Assembly (NCBI GenBank): GCA_030686995.1
Contig: CM060687.1
Location: forward strand, 170,610,090 to 170,674,089
Reading direction: 5' to 3'
DNA length: 64,000 nucleotides
Origin: Artemisia argyi
Lineage: Eukaryota; Streptophyta; Magnoliopsida; Asterales; Asteraceae
Positions 11,379 through 22,266 of this stretch are shown here, in pieces. Position 1 is the stretch's first letter; the number at the start of each line of letters is the position of its first letter. The translations under genes were made by a program, and so were the position numbers. The notes under the pieces were generated by a model. That model did not search any database and was not told where the DNA came from. It saw nothing but the letters and a program-made list of their open reading frames with translations.

Positions 11379-12500
11379 TGTGGAAAACTAGAAGGGGGGT
11401 TGAATAGTTTACCGATTAAAATCTTTTTAACTTGTTAAGTTAGCTTTGAAACTTTCCGTTTGATCAAAGATATGTACACAAACACAATATATAAAATGCA
11501 AGTAAATGAAAGAAATGATCAAACCACAACACGAGTATTTATCGTGGTTCGGCTACAAGGACTCTTTTTCCTTGCCCTACGTCCACGCCCCGAGTATCCA
11601 ACTCGAGAGTTTCTTTCACTAGTCAACAAGCTCCTTTCACCGGCGGAGAAAACCTTACACGTCGCTTATACTTTTACCGACACAAAGCTAGATGTCGAGT
11701 TCTTTACCAAGGGTACAACCACTCCCGTTAGTTCTTTACAAGGGTACAACTACTCCCTATACACTTTGTATTTTGAGGACTAAAATACTAACCGATCACT
11801 ACTGAAAATACACAATCAAATGAAGTGTAAACTACACAAGTCTACACAATGCTAAGCTAACAAGTCTTGCAACGTTGTGTTGAATACTTGTTACTTTTAG
11901 TAAGCTTGTGAATCTCTTTGCTACAAAAAGAAACTTCACATACGAAATGTTAAGAGGTTAGATGAAAGAATGAATGTGTGTGTAAAAATATAATGTCAAG
12001 TGATGAGCCAAAATTCAACTTGTGGCTCAATATTTATAGCCAAAACCTTCTGCAGGTCTGGCGGATCAGGCGGACCCCTGAGAAGGGTTCCGCCCGTGTA
12101 CCTCCAGGGTACCGCCGGGCTTGCAGTTGGTTTTGCAATAAATCTTGCAAACCAAACAAAGTCACATCTCATTACTCTTGCAAACCAAACAATGTCACAT
12201 CACATAATATCAAGTCAAACACTAAACTTGCAAGCAACATCTAAGTAAGTCAAACACATTTCTTTCCATAAATGTAGAATGACAAAACTTGTCATAAATG
12301 TGATGTGACAATTCTATTTTTAGAAAATAAGAAGTGTTGTGTTTTATGAAATGTAAAATGTAGCAAAAGTCTAGTTTATGCAAGTCTTTAAAACTAAGAT
12401 TATGTTTTACTTAGAAACTAAAGTTTACATTTGTCATTAGCAAAACTTAGCGAAGATCGTAAAATATAAATAACGTTTTTAAGTGATATTTGTATTAACA
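11379..12500 (-). repeat. R1 5' LTR
   Basis: 1,122 bp, TGTTAATACA at its minus-strand start (12500) and TTTTCCACA at its end (11379), next to the primer site. The end contains the CCCCCC tract typical of SIRE-like LTRs. The boundary at 12500 is fixed because R2 RNase H coding sequence resumes at the next base. Related to the R7 LTR (60163-61293), with similar length and end. The 3' partner is outside the window. Confidence 0.88.
12031..12128 (-). promoter_or_regulatory. R1 LTR promoter: TATA box plus GGCGGA cassette
   Basis: Minus strand GCTATAAATA at 12040-12031. Immediately upstream lies the cassette: CTGCAGGT, GGCGGA at 12060 and 12069, TCCGCC at 12089 and ACCGCC at 12111. In very A/T-rich surroundings this island stands out. 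Confidence 0.7.
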
Positions 12501-12709
12501 CTATCTGTATTGTCAAGAATCCAGTGTATCATTCCAAGAGAAAGCACATTCAGATTAGACATCACTTTATAAGAGATTGCTATGTACACAGGCTTATCAA
12601 TGTGGTTAAAGTTCATACTGATGATAATGTAGCAGATCTACTCACAAAGGGTTTTGATGTTTCAAGATTTACCTTTTTAGTTGTGAGTATTGGCATGATT
12701 AATATGTAA
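12501..12709 (+). pseudogene. pol: R2 pol C-terminus (RNase H end), cut by R1
   Basis: The frame reads ICIVKNPVYHSKRKHIQIRH and ends ..VADLLTKGFDVSRF..INM before TAA at 12707-12709. This is the conserved tail of copia RNase H (KHI.IRHHFIRD.., DNVADLLTK). The first codon is split by the R1 LTR boundary at 12500/12501, which proves R1 landed inside R2 pol. A purine-rich TTTGAGGGGAGG follows at 12716 and again at 12757, as is usual after pol in this lineage. Confidence 0.9.
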
Positions 12710-12909
12710 GCTATTTTTGAGGGGAGGCATTAGTAGTTATTAGTTAGTCATTATTTGAGGGGAGGCTACATGTATCATTCAAAAGAAAAGATTTTATTCA
12801 TCATTCTGCAAGTTCTTACAACCACCATTCAGAAAGTTCATACGTCATCATTGTTGTTACCAAGCTACTGACACAGACACAGACAACACAAGACTAAACA
12901 AACCAACAT

Positions 12910-13395
12910 CTACCACAACCTACTACCAAGCTTCACACACCTACTCCATAGGCCTTTTTCCCTTGCCCCATAGTTATGCTTTCCCTTTTGAGCACTTTTT
13001 ATCTTGTCATCAAAAGAAGCCTGCTTTCTTGGGTAAGCCAGGCCATGAACTTGTTTGGGAGGTCTCTCTTTCCTTGGAGCAGGCCACTTCATGTTCTGTA
13101 TTGCTGATTCCAGGGCTTGAGTCAAAGCATGTGAAAGCTCATTAGCCAGAGATGAACCAGGGAAAAAAATTTTCTTCTTTGGCTTTTTGTTGGTAGTGCT
13201 GGCTGCATCAGTTATGGAAGAGTTTGCAACACTTACTGATGAGGAAGATTCATTGGGTCTCATCCATTGAACATGGGGAGGGAAGTAGTCCAACCATCTT
13301 GGATCTTCAAACTAAGAATCAGAGTAGTAGCTTATCTCTGAATCAATGGAGCCCTCAGAGTCAGAGGAGATGTTGATAAAAGGAATATGACTTAT
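12910..13395 (-). pseudogene. Antisense ORF in R2 between pol and the accessory gene
   Basis: On the strand opposite to R2, a frame of about 161 codons ends at 12910. The N-terminal part is acidic and Ser-rich (SSDSEGSIDSEISYYSDS), followed by FEDPRWLDYFPPHVQWMRP, a Ser/Lys region and a basic tail. It has one in-frame TAG (13314-13312) and an ATA at 13395-13393 where a start would be expected; both fit single transitions from CAG and ATG. An AATAAAA sequence on the minus strand at 13473-13467 could serve as a TATA box ~70 bp upstream, and the R2 word cluster at 13626-13742 lies between this ORF and the sense accessory gene. The protein is not recognised. Chance openness is possible, but composition looks protein-like across the stop. 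Confidence 0.5.
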
Positions 13396-13958
13396 TGTGT
13401 TTATTATTTTTTGTGTTCTGATAGTGAAGAAAAAGATGAATGAAATTTGTTGTTGGTGAAGTTGCTTTTATTGGCAAAGTAAAGGTAAATGGTCATTGAA
13501 TGAAGTGTATTGAAGTTCACTTACCATGGTAGTTTTTGGCATTAATTTGGGGAGATAGTCATTAATCAGGGATGACTTTCAAAGATATTTTGGTCAAATA
13601 GTCAACATTAAAGATTTTTTTTTGGGAAAGTACTTTGGTCAACATACTGTGTGGGTTTATAACGGAAGGTACTGCTCCATATTTTATGGAACGTACTGCT
13701 TGGTGCTATTAAGGGTACGCTGACGTGTCAGATACTGTTCCAACGGTCAGATTTGCGGCTAACAAACTTTCGAAAGATATGGGGATAATCACTTCCAAAA
13801 TAACGGTAAAATTATTAATTAACCGTGATTTTTTGTATCTTATCCTTATATACCTCATATCTTTTCTTATTTATTCACCCTTATTCACCTTTCTTGTTAC
13901 TTAAACTCATTCCTACTTTTCACCGATCATCACTTCTCTCTCTCTTAACCTAATCACC
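13396..13958 (+). promoter_or_regulatory. R2 internal promoter: AAAGTACT-type cluster and TATA box
   Basis: Between the antisense ORF and the accessory ORF. AAAGTACT at 13627, then GGTACTGC, CGTACTGC, GGGTACGC and GATACTGTTCC to 13742. CTTATATACC at 13845-13854 is a good TATA box 105 bp before the ATG at 13959, and a pyrimidine-rich leader (TCTCTCTCTTAACC) follows. Sits between two divergent ORFs, so it may act both ways. Confidence 0.55.
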
Positions 13959-16743
13959 ATGGCCAATCGACGAACCAACACCAAACATAACATGATAGGA
14001 AACCTTGAGAAAACCAAAGATAACCTTGACATTCATGGAATTATTGACTTTCTCACTGGAACCAACATCTGTTACTGAATCCTAGTCAATCCAGAGATTG
14101 TTGGACCTTGGATACAAGCGTTTTGGGATAAAGCAAGGTCACAGGTTGAAGATGGAGAGGATATTATTACTGCTACAGTTGTTGGGAGAGCTATTCGTGT
14201 CACAGAAGCAACAATCAGAGAGGCTCTGTTATTTGATGATGAAGGATGCTCTGTTTGGTTTGGTAAACAAGAGATTTGGAACAAACTCAGAGACATTGGG
14301 TATGAAGGACCTTTGAATAAGCTTACTTTTCAGAAAGCTATGGTTAGTCCTCATTGGAAATTTCTTATACATGTTTTGCTTCATTGTTTGAGTCCAAAGA
14401 GTACTGCTTGGGATCAGTTTAGCCATTCCATAGTTTCTGCCTTTGTTGGTCTTATTACAAATCAACCTTTCAATTTCTCATACATGATTCTTGAAGGTAT
14501 GCTTACTCATATTAAGGCTGGCAAACCTTTTCTAATGTATCCTAGATTTGTTCAACTACTTTTAGCGAATCCATTAGATGGGATACCAAAACCTCAGGAT
14601 TATGTACCTACCATTAGGATGCCACCTAAAGTGTTCACTTTTATGTCTCATAAGGGAGTAAATTTTTCGGGTAGGAATACACCTCTCAATGCTTATATGT
14701 TAGAGGTAGCTCAAGCTGTTAGGGATGAAGAAAACAATAATGGTTCTGCACATTCTAATAATGATGATCAACCTGATTCTACTGAGCATTCTGCCTCAGT
14801 ACATACCCCTACACCACCTATTGTTTCCCCTCAGCATGGTGTTTCAACTGAAAGGACTCCCTCAGTGTCAGCTTCCTTGGATAAATCTGTTTCTGCTCAA
14901 GGTACTTCTCCACAAAGTACTTCTTCTAAAGGTACTGCTTCAGAGGATACACATGTACCTACTCCCAATGATTATACTTCCACAGGTGGGTTTCAAACAC
15001 CTAGAGGAGATGAGGGAATTGAAGGTGCTATGAGTATTTCTGATTTGACTAAGGAATTGGAGAAGATGAAGACAACTGTTAATGCTCAGGCTGCACAAAT
15101 CAAGAAGCTAAGACAGAAGTCAAAATCTTCAAAGAAGTCTTCTAAATCCAACAGGAAGCATAGGAGGTCATCATTTACCAAATTGGGGAGGAATCAAGAT
15201 GAGAATTTGGATAAAGATGATGCTGAGGTTAAATATTCAGAAGATGCTCATTTGTGGCAATATCCAGAAAGTCCAAAGACTTTTGTACCAGAAAGCTATA
15301 TTGAAGAGGATATGAATATTGCACAAGAAGATGTGAATATTGCACAAGAGAAACATACTAAGCAAGAATATGATGAGCAAGAAATTGTTAAGCAGGATGT
15401 GGATGCACAGAACATTCAAAGTGCTGGTGTTCAAAGTACTGCTGCAGAAAACGTAAGTCTGCAAGGTACTGCTGAGCAAGGTACTTCTTCTAGGAATATT
15501 GATGAAAGTGGAGTAACTGCAGCTGGACCTTTATGAAGATGAAGCTGGTCCTTCTACTTTTGTACAGCAAGAAGAAGTAAGAGTACATACTGCAAGTGAT
15601 GATGAAACAATTGCTCAAGTTATGATAAATTTGAGGAGACCTACTAGAGGAATACATATTTCTGAGCCTGCACAAAAAGATGTTGAAAGTACTTCTGAAT
15701 CAGAAGAGCTAGATCCAAAAGATAAAGGGAAATGGATCAAGGTTCAGAAAGATGTTAAGAAGAAAAAGAAGAAATTTTCTATTGCTCAGATTAGAGAATT
15801 AGAGATTGCAGATGATGAAGAGCTTGCTAGAAAGCAACAAGCTGAGTATGGTGCTGAGTATTTGGCAGAAGTTAGTAGGCCAATTACAAAGAAGCCAATG
15901 ACTATTGCTCAGGAAAGGAATTGGATGATAAGTTTCTTGAGAAGAAGAGGATACAAGAATTTACACAAAATGAGGTATCCAGATGTGAAAGCTCTGTGGG
16001 ATAAAGTACAAGAAGATATCAGAAAAGAAGTAGAAAACTTTGTACCCATGGAAGTTGATAGAAAGAAGAAATTAGAAGATATCAGAAAGGAACAAGCTGA
16101 GGAAAGAAGATTGAAAACAAAGAAAGTAGTTCAAGATGATCAACTAACAAAAAGATTGAAGATGATTCATGAAGACACAGTTGATGAACTTAGAAACTAT
16201 TTCAGAGTTGTAGAATTTGATAATAAGAAGACTGAATATTCTGGAAAGAAGTCCAAGATAATCTCATTCTCTGTGGTTGAATCAAAAGAAGGGAATTATC
16301 TTATGTTCAACAGAGAAGATGAAAGCTTCACAACATTCAATATGTTATGGGATGTGTTGCATTGTATTACAAGGGCAGATCTGTATGACTTATATGTGCA
16401 AGTGCAGACATACTATGCAGAGATTGAAGCTTCAGGAGTGGGATTAATTTTGCTTGGAGATTTACTTACCATCTAGGAAACTGAAGAAACAAGTGATGAT
16501 CCTCTGTGGAATGATCAAGAGAATTGGGAAATAAGAAGATGGAGATTCTTTGAGTTATCAGGAGTTCATACACTAGAGATGGAAGATGGTACCATGATTC
16601 ATATGCTTGCTGAGAGGAGATATCCATTGATTAGAGAAATTATGCTCAGAATGCTGGATCATGGAATGGAACTTGAAGATGAATCTGAAGTAGCTTTGAA
16701 TGTTTTCAAGCTATTTATTAGATGGACCAAGTCTGAAGTGTAA
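13959..16743 (+). pseudogene. R2 accessory ORF (env-like position), ~925 codons, three lesions
   Basis: ATG at 13959, ending TAA at 16741-16743. Lesions: TGA at 14076-14078, a frameshift near 15525, and TAG at 16474-16476 (before ETEETSDDPL); homology-like sequence continues in frame after each. The N-terminal third has TATVVGRAIRVTEATIREAL and later STAWDQFSHSIVSAFVGLIT, which I recognise as the accessory protein after pol in daisy-family copia elements, sometimes mislabelled as synaptobrevin/longin-like. The middle is low-complexity Ser/Thr/Gln with repeated GTS/STS/GTA encoded by AAAGTACT-like words, followed by a Lys-rich stretch and a coiled-coil region. No transmembrane segment is evident, so a true envelope role is unlikely. 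Function unknown. Confidence 0.75.
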
Positions 16744-17546
16744 TATTGCATAATACTGGTATGATTTGTTTTGTAAAATAAGTATTTTTCAAAGTACTGC
16801 AAAGAAAAACAGTACTTAAACAAAGTACTGCTTGCTGATATAAACCAGTATAAGTCCTTTAAAATAAAATAAAATGTTTTGATGTTTAAAAGAAAAGTAA
16901 AAGGATTTGAAAAGAAACACGTGGTGTTAGTATTTATACTGCACAACAAATGGTAATCAACTCACTATGTTTAACAGACAAGAAAGTATTTGACTCATCA
17001 TGAGGGTACGACTCTGATGTGATAATCAAATCCATTTTTAGTTGACAATTTACTAAAAATTGTATGGTTTAAACTCACCATATCTGTATAAGTAAAGAGT
17101 TGGCTAGCCCACAAGGAAAAATGGCCTGTGGTAAAGGCTGTGGAAAATCCATTTTTTGGTAATTAGTTCACCATGATTGATATCAAAGAACTAACTAGTC
17201 CAAAAGCAAACGGCTATTGGTAAAGACTACTCAAATCCGTTGATAGTTGATGATTTGCTAAAAATCATAATTTTCAATGATTCACCTCTCACAGGAGTTA
17301 ACACACCTGGAAGTGATGAGAATAGTATGAAACTTTTAAAGATTTGATGATTGCTGTACCAAAATGTTGCTGAGTTGCTGAGAAGATTTATTGAAAGAAA
17401 AGATGCTGATGAAGAGTACTTTGACACATGACAGATAGAAGACAAAGAAATAAAGAAACAATCTTTCTGAATGATTAAAGATTTGAAGATTAGAGATAAC
17501 AAAGAAACTTGAAATCAAGCAAGTGGAGTTCAAGTTAGGGGAGGAT
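16744..17546 (+). other. R2 3' untranslated region with word cluster, hairpin repeats and polypurine tract
   Basis: AAAGTACTGC occurs at 16793 and 16821 with AGTACTT between. At 17010-17290 a ~37-bp unit occurs twice, each containing a 7-bp hairpin with loop ACTAA (17045-17063) or GCTAA (17250-17268). The polypurine tract TTAGGGGAGGAT (17535-17546) abuts the LTR. Confidence 0.65.
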
Positions 17547-18084
17547 TGTTGGGATAAAAAATATCAAAGTACTTTTGTATGTCAAAGTACTGCTGCATGA
17601 AGAATAAAGTCAAAGTACTGCTAAAGGTAAAAGTCAAAGTACCGCTGTTACTGAAGAATGCTTAAAGTACTTCGAAGGAAACAAGGACTTATGTGCAATA
17701 TTAGCTAAGGATTAATGTGTAATATTGAACGAATATTCTAGAATTAGTTAGGGATAATGACTTATCGTTTAAGGATTATATGTTGTAAACCGACTTAAGG
17801 TTATCTATATAAAGAGCCTTAAGGGGTATTAGTCGATATAAGTTTTATAAGTTTTAGAGTTGTTCAAAGTCGATAAATAGTTAGGGATTGTTAGTGAATC
17901 TGTGTAACAAAGCAGGTTCAAAGTTTGGTTAATATAAAAGTTCTTCTTAAGCTTTGTGTTAGTAGATTCCACATACTTTACAAGGTTAAACAGTGTTTCA
18001 ATATTAATAGTGTTAAGTTTACTTAATATTATTAAACCATTACAAGCTACAAAAGTAGTTTGATCAGAGTACATCGATCCAACA
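17547..18084 (+). repeat. R2 3' LTR
   Basis: 538 bp from TGTTGGGATA after the polypurine tract to GATCCAACA. Five AAAGTACT/AAAGTACC words at 17566-17671 precede CTATATAAAG (17805-17814), the TATA box. Ends are an inverted TGTTGG..CCAACA. Its 5' partner is not in the window. Confidence 0.85.
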
Positions 18085-19477
18085 TTGCTAATCATGAACA
18101 AACCACAAGCCCAAAAATGATAATAGTTACAATTTTTCTCTTCTTCGAACTTTCACATGTCAATACATCGATTCACCATAAAAATATTCTTCATACTTAG
18201 CACATTGGCTAACAACATATCATATAACTTTCTTTATTCATAATAATATAGCACATTTGCTATAATTGTCACCTTATAGTTGCGATGACTTATTTTCACT
18301 TTTTTTTTTCATAACATCTCCCCCACACTTCGCATAAGCATACACCACAAAAAATACAAATAAGAAGTATGCATCCTTCGTATTTGTTGGAATGGCACAC
18401 ACATGATTGGTGAAGTGTGGCTAACTAATAATCATCAAAAACAATCCAACATACCAAGCAACTAGCAACCCACCATTTAGACTTCGACAAGGGTTAGGCT
18501 AAGGTTTAAAGTGTAAAATCTTTTTGTATTTTTATGGATTTAACAAAATGAAAAGGATGGCTCGGAAGGTGTAACTAAGGGTATCTAGCGTTAAAGATAA
18601 ACGCTAACAAATGGGTTCCAAATACGAGGGTAACTAACCGATGTGGTTAGCAAAAATTATTTTGTAAACGGATGGCCATTTGATTTTATTCCTAAGTTTG
18701 CCACTTATCATATGAATATATCCTTATCATTCGAAAATGAATTAACCGTAATTCATAACAAGTACAAGTTCTAGAATTAACACAACCACCGGCACATTCA
18801 TCATGAAATATATAAACAGTATAAGAAACACTATTCACATAAAAAAAACTAATCCTCACAATTTATAGTAATAAGGGTATGAAATTGTGCTAGCAAATGT
18901 TATCAATTCCGAGACGAATTGCTCTTTACACTTAAATTATTCTCCAAAAATATCATTATTATTTACCATTGAATCAACCTTATTTTAACTAAAATATGAA
19001 GGGCGAACTACTACTAGTTACTAAAGTTCACGAGTAAAAAAAACGAAAATTTAAAATAAAAATTAAAAAAAAAATTAAAAATTATGCAATTTTTCTATTT
19101 TCTTCCCTCCCCCACACTTAAGTTTTGCATTGTCCTCAATGTAATAAAAAATAACTTCAAAGTAAAGGAAATGGAAAAATTTAGAAAATACCAGAGTTAA
19201 ATACGCAACATGCATATTTGATCATAATAAGCAAATGAGTTTATCGACTCCAAACGTTGATCAACTATATGCTTCCGTAACAAAACCCCTGCAAGAAAAC
19301 TGCAAAATATACGAAACAACCAAACAAACACAAACAAAAATATCTAAACGAAATAAATAGAAAATTAAGTTAGGTTATAAATCCTAACATAAATAGTTAA
19401 AGGTAGTGGAATTAGAAATCATTCGACACATAATTGTTTTTAAAACCACCCATAAACCATATGATCACACGTCACCA
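18085..19477 (-). other. R3 3' non-coding region with polypurine-like tracts
   Basis: Minus strand carries GTGTGGGGGAGATG (18329-18316) and AAGTGTGGGGGAGGGAAG (19116-19099), the latter preceded by ATTGAGGACAATGCAAAACT, a phrase common upstream of the 3' end of Athila/Tat elements. No ORF of note and no recognisable LTR copy. A/T-rich elsewhere. Confidence 0.6.
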
Positions 19478-21768
19478 TCAATAACTAACATCTAAACGAA
19501 TGAACTCGACCTCGCTTTCCTCTTCATCCTCATCAACGTCATCTTCATCGTCCTCATCCACCACTCGTCGCTTCTTCTTTCCAGCTCTTGATGACGAACC
19601 TCCAACATCATAACTCGATCCTCCAGGATTAAAACTTGATCTACCCACATTGACACCTGAACTACCATACTTGGGAAGTCTACCGTATGGAGGGTATGGC
19701 TCTGGAAATGGTGAATAACCAGGATAAGGGTAGGGATATGGCCCAGGATATGGAGAATATGGTAAAGGGTATGGTGGAACATTTGGTGGATTGTAGGGGG
19801 GTACCTCATAATTGGCATCTTGTGCCAAATGTTGGATCATAGGCATGGAATAATCAAAGTTGTAATTATTCCTCATTAGCATTGAATCTTTCCAAAGATC
19901 CCTACACTCAATAGCATTTAACTCTCGGTTCCAATCACCCCATGCTGAATCAAATCCACTTTGAGTATTCCCCGGAAAACTTCCCATTTGAGGTTGTGAA
20001 GGTGCTTCCGCATAAGCTCCTGATTGCGCCCCTACACTTGGTTCGGTCCAAGGTCCCAAAGTCTTGTTATTCCTATCCAATGCTTTTCCAAAACTAAAAG
20101 CATCCCATATTTCACTCTCCATCCTCACTCGACACTTCCTCAACTCATTATCATTAAAATACCCAAGATTCTTAGCAAAAACGGTCACATAGTGACCTCC
20201 ACAAACATCACTTTGTTTCGTAAACCCCGGTGCTCTTTTTGAAAGATATTCGGCAATAATCCATGCCACATTCCCATTCTTATCTTCCTCTAACAACTTC
20301 ATCACCCATAGGTCCGGTTGACTACATTTGTCTTGACTTCCACTCCTATGCAACAATCCCCAAGAAATCAACTTTTGTAACACCTTCAACAACGGATTCC
20401 TAATCCTAGAAGAATTCCTCCTAAGACAAGTTGGATCACCAATTCTATTCCAATAAGCATCAATACCCGTGTATTGATCATTAGCTCTAGCCAAACTCAC
20501 AAAATGTGGTCCAAACAACCTATGATTAACCTCACTCTCCTCATACAAACCAAGGGCAACTGCAAAATTTGGCAAAGATAAAGCATGTTCGCGACCACAC
20601 AATCTAAACCAAACACAAACATCCCCAAGAACATCATTTACCTTCCTATCAAAGTAAAACGTAGAAAAGAACTCCAAACACCATTCCTTGTAAACATCCT
20701 CACGTATACTAAAAGCTCTTTCCCAAGAATAATCTTCAAACCTATCCCGATCACCGGGATACACATAAATCATAGTCATCATGCTCCTCAATTGATCTTC
20801 ACATTCATATTCCACAAGCAATTCCCAATCAATCAATCTAGGTTTAGCAATCTTTCTCTCTTGAAGTTTTGAAAGACGTTCCCTATACGCATTCTTCTCA
20901 TCTTTGTTTTGCACATTAGAAAACTTGACATTATCATTAGACTCCGGTTTCAAACTAAAAGTCATCCTCTTCCTCTCGTTCCTTTTCAAATACTTGTTAA
21001 CAATCGGGTTTCTTTGATTACGACCTAATCTTGCAACATTTCCCTGAAAGAAATCTCAAATTATATTATTATAAAAGTATAAAAACTAATACCAATCAAT
21101 TTAGAAACTAGAAAACACATTTTCAAAAATGTCAAAATTTTTTCCGTGGCATCCATCCGATCGGATTGAGGTTCATCCGATCGGATGGATCTTTTGGCAT
21201 TCTCCAATCCGTTCGGTTGCAACTCGCAACCGATTTGGCTGGAGTTTCTGTTTCCTTCATGCATCCTCAATCCATTCTAAACGTTTCCAAATCAATCTGA
21301 ACTTCTTTCAAACGTGTAATCTACCATTCTTGAGTACTTCTAACATCTAAACTCTCCTATCAACTATTCGTAACATTTCCAATCATCAACCTAATGATCC
21401 TATGAAAACCAAGAACATCATCTACTAAAATCTTCCAATTAGTGCTCTAATCAACAATCCAATTACCTAACAACACTAATTATCAAGCATGTAACATCTG
21501 GGATTCATCAATTGCAAATAAACTAGCTCCAAAGATTATACCCAATTCAATCCGAAAATTCAATCAATGAATTCTTATTCAAAACTTAATCAATTGCTCT
21601 AATTCTTTTTGCAATACATTTTCCTATCATCTAATCACTTATCCCCAAAATATTACATCTTAATTCGAACTAATTCAAAAATACCTAATTCATGCCCTAA
21701 TTTCAATCATCCGAATTAAAACCTAATTGAATGAAATTAATGATATAACTTACTTGACTTGATGCCAT
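19478..21768 (-). pseudogene. R3 accessory gene, two predicted exons (21768-21754, 21043-19478)
   Basis: Exon 1 encodes MASSQ (ATG 21768-21766) and ends CAA|GTAAGT at 21754/21753; the acceptor TTTCTTTCAG|GG lies at 21044/21043. Joining keeps the frame into an open exon of 521 codons that ends at 19478, so the whole gene looks intact. The ~300-residue globular part includes WCLEFFSTFYFD, VWFRLCGREHALSLPNFAVA and DLWVMKLLEEDKNGNVAWII, patterns I associate with Athila-type accessory proteins; then a Pro/Tyr-rich repeat (PYPYPYPG) and an acidic tail. The 710-nt intron carries the R3 ATCCGATCGG cluster (21151-21246). A TATA box at 21890-21881 gives the gene its own promoter. I mark it as pseudogene-like only because the element is defective; the ORF itself shows no lesion. 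A captured host gene cannot be excluded. Confidence 0.6.
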
Positions 21769-21880
21769 TGATGATCAATTATCACTCCTGCAACTCTTAA
21801 ACAACTTCTAATGGTCGAATTTCTAACCCCAATTCTTGGTGGATTGTGTGCGTAGTTTTCTTGGGTTTTTGAAAATTTTG

Positions 21881-21935
21881 GTTTATATATTCAATTTCAT
21901 CCGATCAGTTGTGAATACATCCGTTCGGTTTTGTA
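21881..21935 (-). promoter_or_regulatory. R3 internal promoter: TATA box with ATCCGATCGG-type words
   Basis: Minus strand ATATATAAAC at 21890-21881; within 10 bp upstream are two variants of the family word (CATCCGATCAG at 21898, CATCCGTTCGG at 21918). The predicted first ATG is ~115 bp downstream. Same layout as the LTR promoters of R1, R7 and R8. Confidence 0.55.
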
Positions 21936-21940
21936 TGAAA

Positions 21941-22266
21941 TTGATTTTTCAAAGTTTTTCTACTACTAAACTTGGTACAAGCAGTAGTAGTTCTTATCTC
22001 TTCAAAAACTTATTATTTTGTATGTATTCCAAACACACTTTGTCTACCAAAAATTTGGTCATCATTTCTACTTCTAACTTAAGACTAAAACATAACTAAA
22101 AAAACTAGATAAAATAGATCAATAGATAAACTAGATAGATAAATAGATAGTCTTATTCAAACATGAAATGCATAAAACCTAAAAACATAAAATAAATTTC
22201 ATGAAATTAAAAATACGAAACAAACAAATAGCACAAGATGTGCTTTATTCTTGTGATCATTCTTCT
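21941..22266 (-). other. R3 spacer between polyprotein and accessory gene promoter
   Basis: A/T-rich, with imperfect TAGATAGATAAA-like repeats near 22110-22150. No gene seen. Confidence 0.5.

Larger units (their letters stand above)
1..12500 (-). mobile_element. R1: Sirevirus-like Ty1/copia retrotransposon, minus strand, left end outside window
   Basis: Order in the minus direction: 5' LTR (12500-11379), Met-type primer site, gag, pol (protease, integrase, RT, RNase H), accessory ORF 1, accessory ORF 2. The 3' LTR is beyond the left edge. The LTR ends with the C-run CAACCCCCCTTCTAG, a feature I associate with SIRE/Maximus-type Sireviruses, as are the gag opening and the extra genes after pol. 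R1 is inserted in the RNase H region of R2 and is itself interrupted by M1. Coding regions contain several stops, so this copy is not autonomous. Confidence 0.85.
12501..18084 (+). mobile_element. R2: Ty1/copia retrotransposon, 3' portion
   Basis: Starts inside RNase H where R1 was inserted; its gag and most of pol lie outside the window to the left. Contents: pol end, antisense ORF, internal promoter, large accessory ORF, 3' untranslated region, polypurine tract and 3' LTR. The word AAAGTACT and close variants recur throughout, including in coding sequence. Confidence 0.82.

Noticed and set aside
13959..16743. Viral-type envelope gene in R2
   Set aside because: Position matches env-like genes, but no signal peptide, transmembrane helix or cleavage site is visible; kept as accessory ORF of unknown function.
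16588..18300. R3 3' LTR hidden left of 18300
   Set aside because: Looked for the R3 LTR ends and its ATCCGATCGG words; none present, and 17547-18084 is clearly the R2 LTR.
19478..21768. Captured host gene
   Set aside because: Splice sites and intact frame would fit, but the text resembles retroelement accessory proteins and the intron and promoter carry the R3 family word; kept as an element gene with the host option noted.
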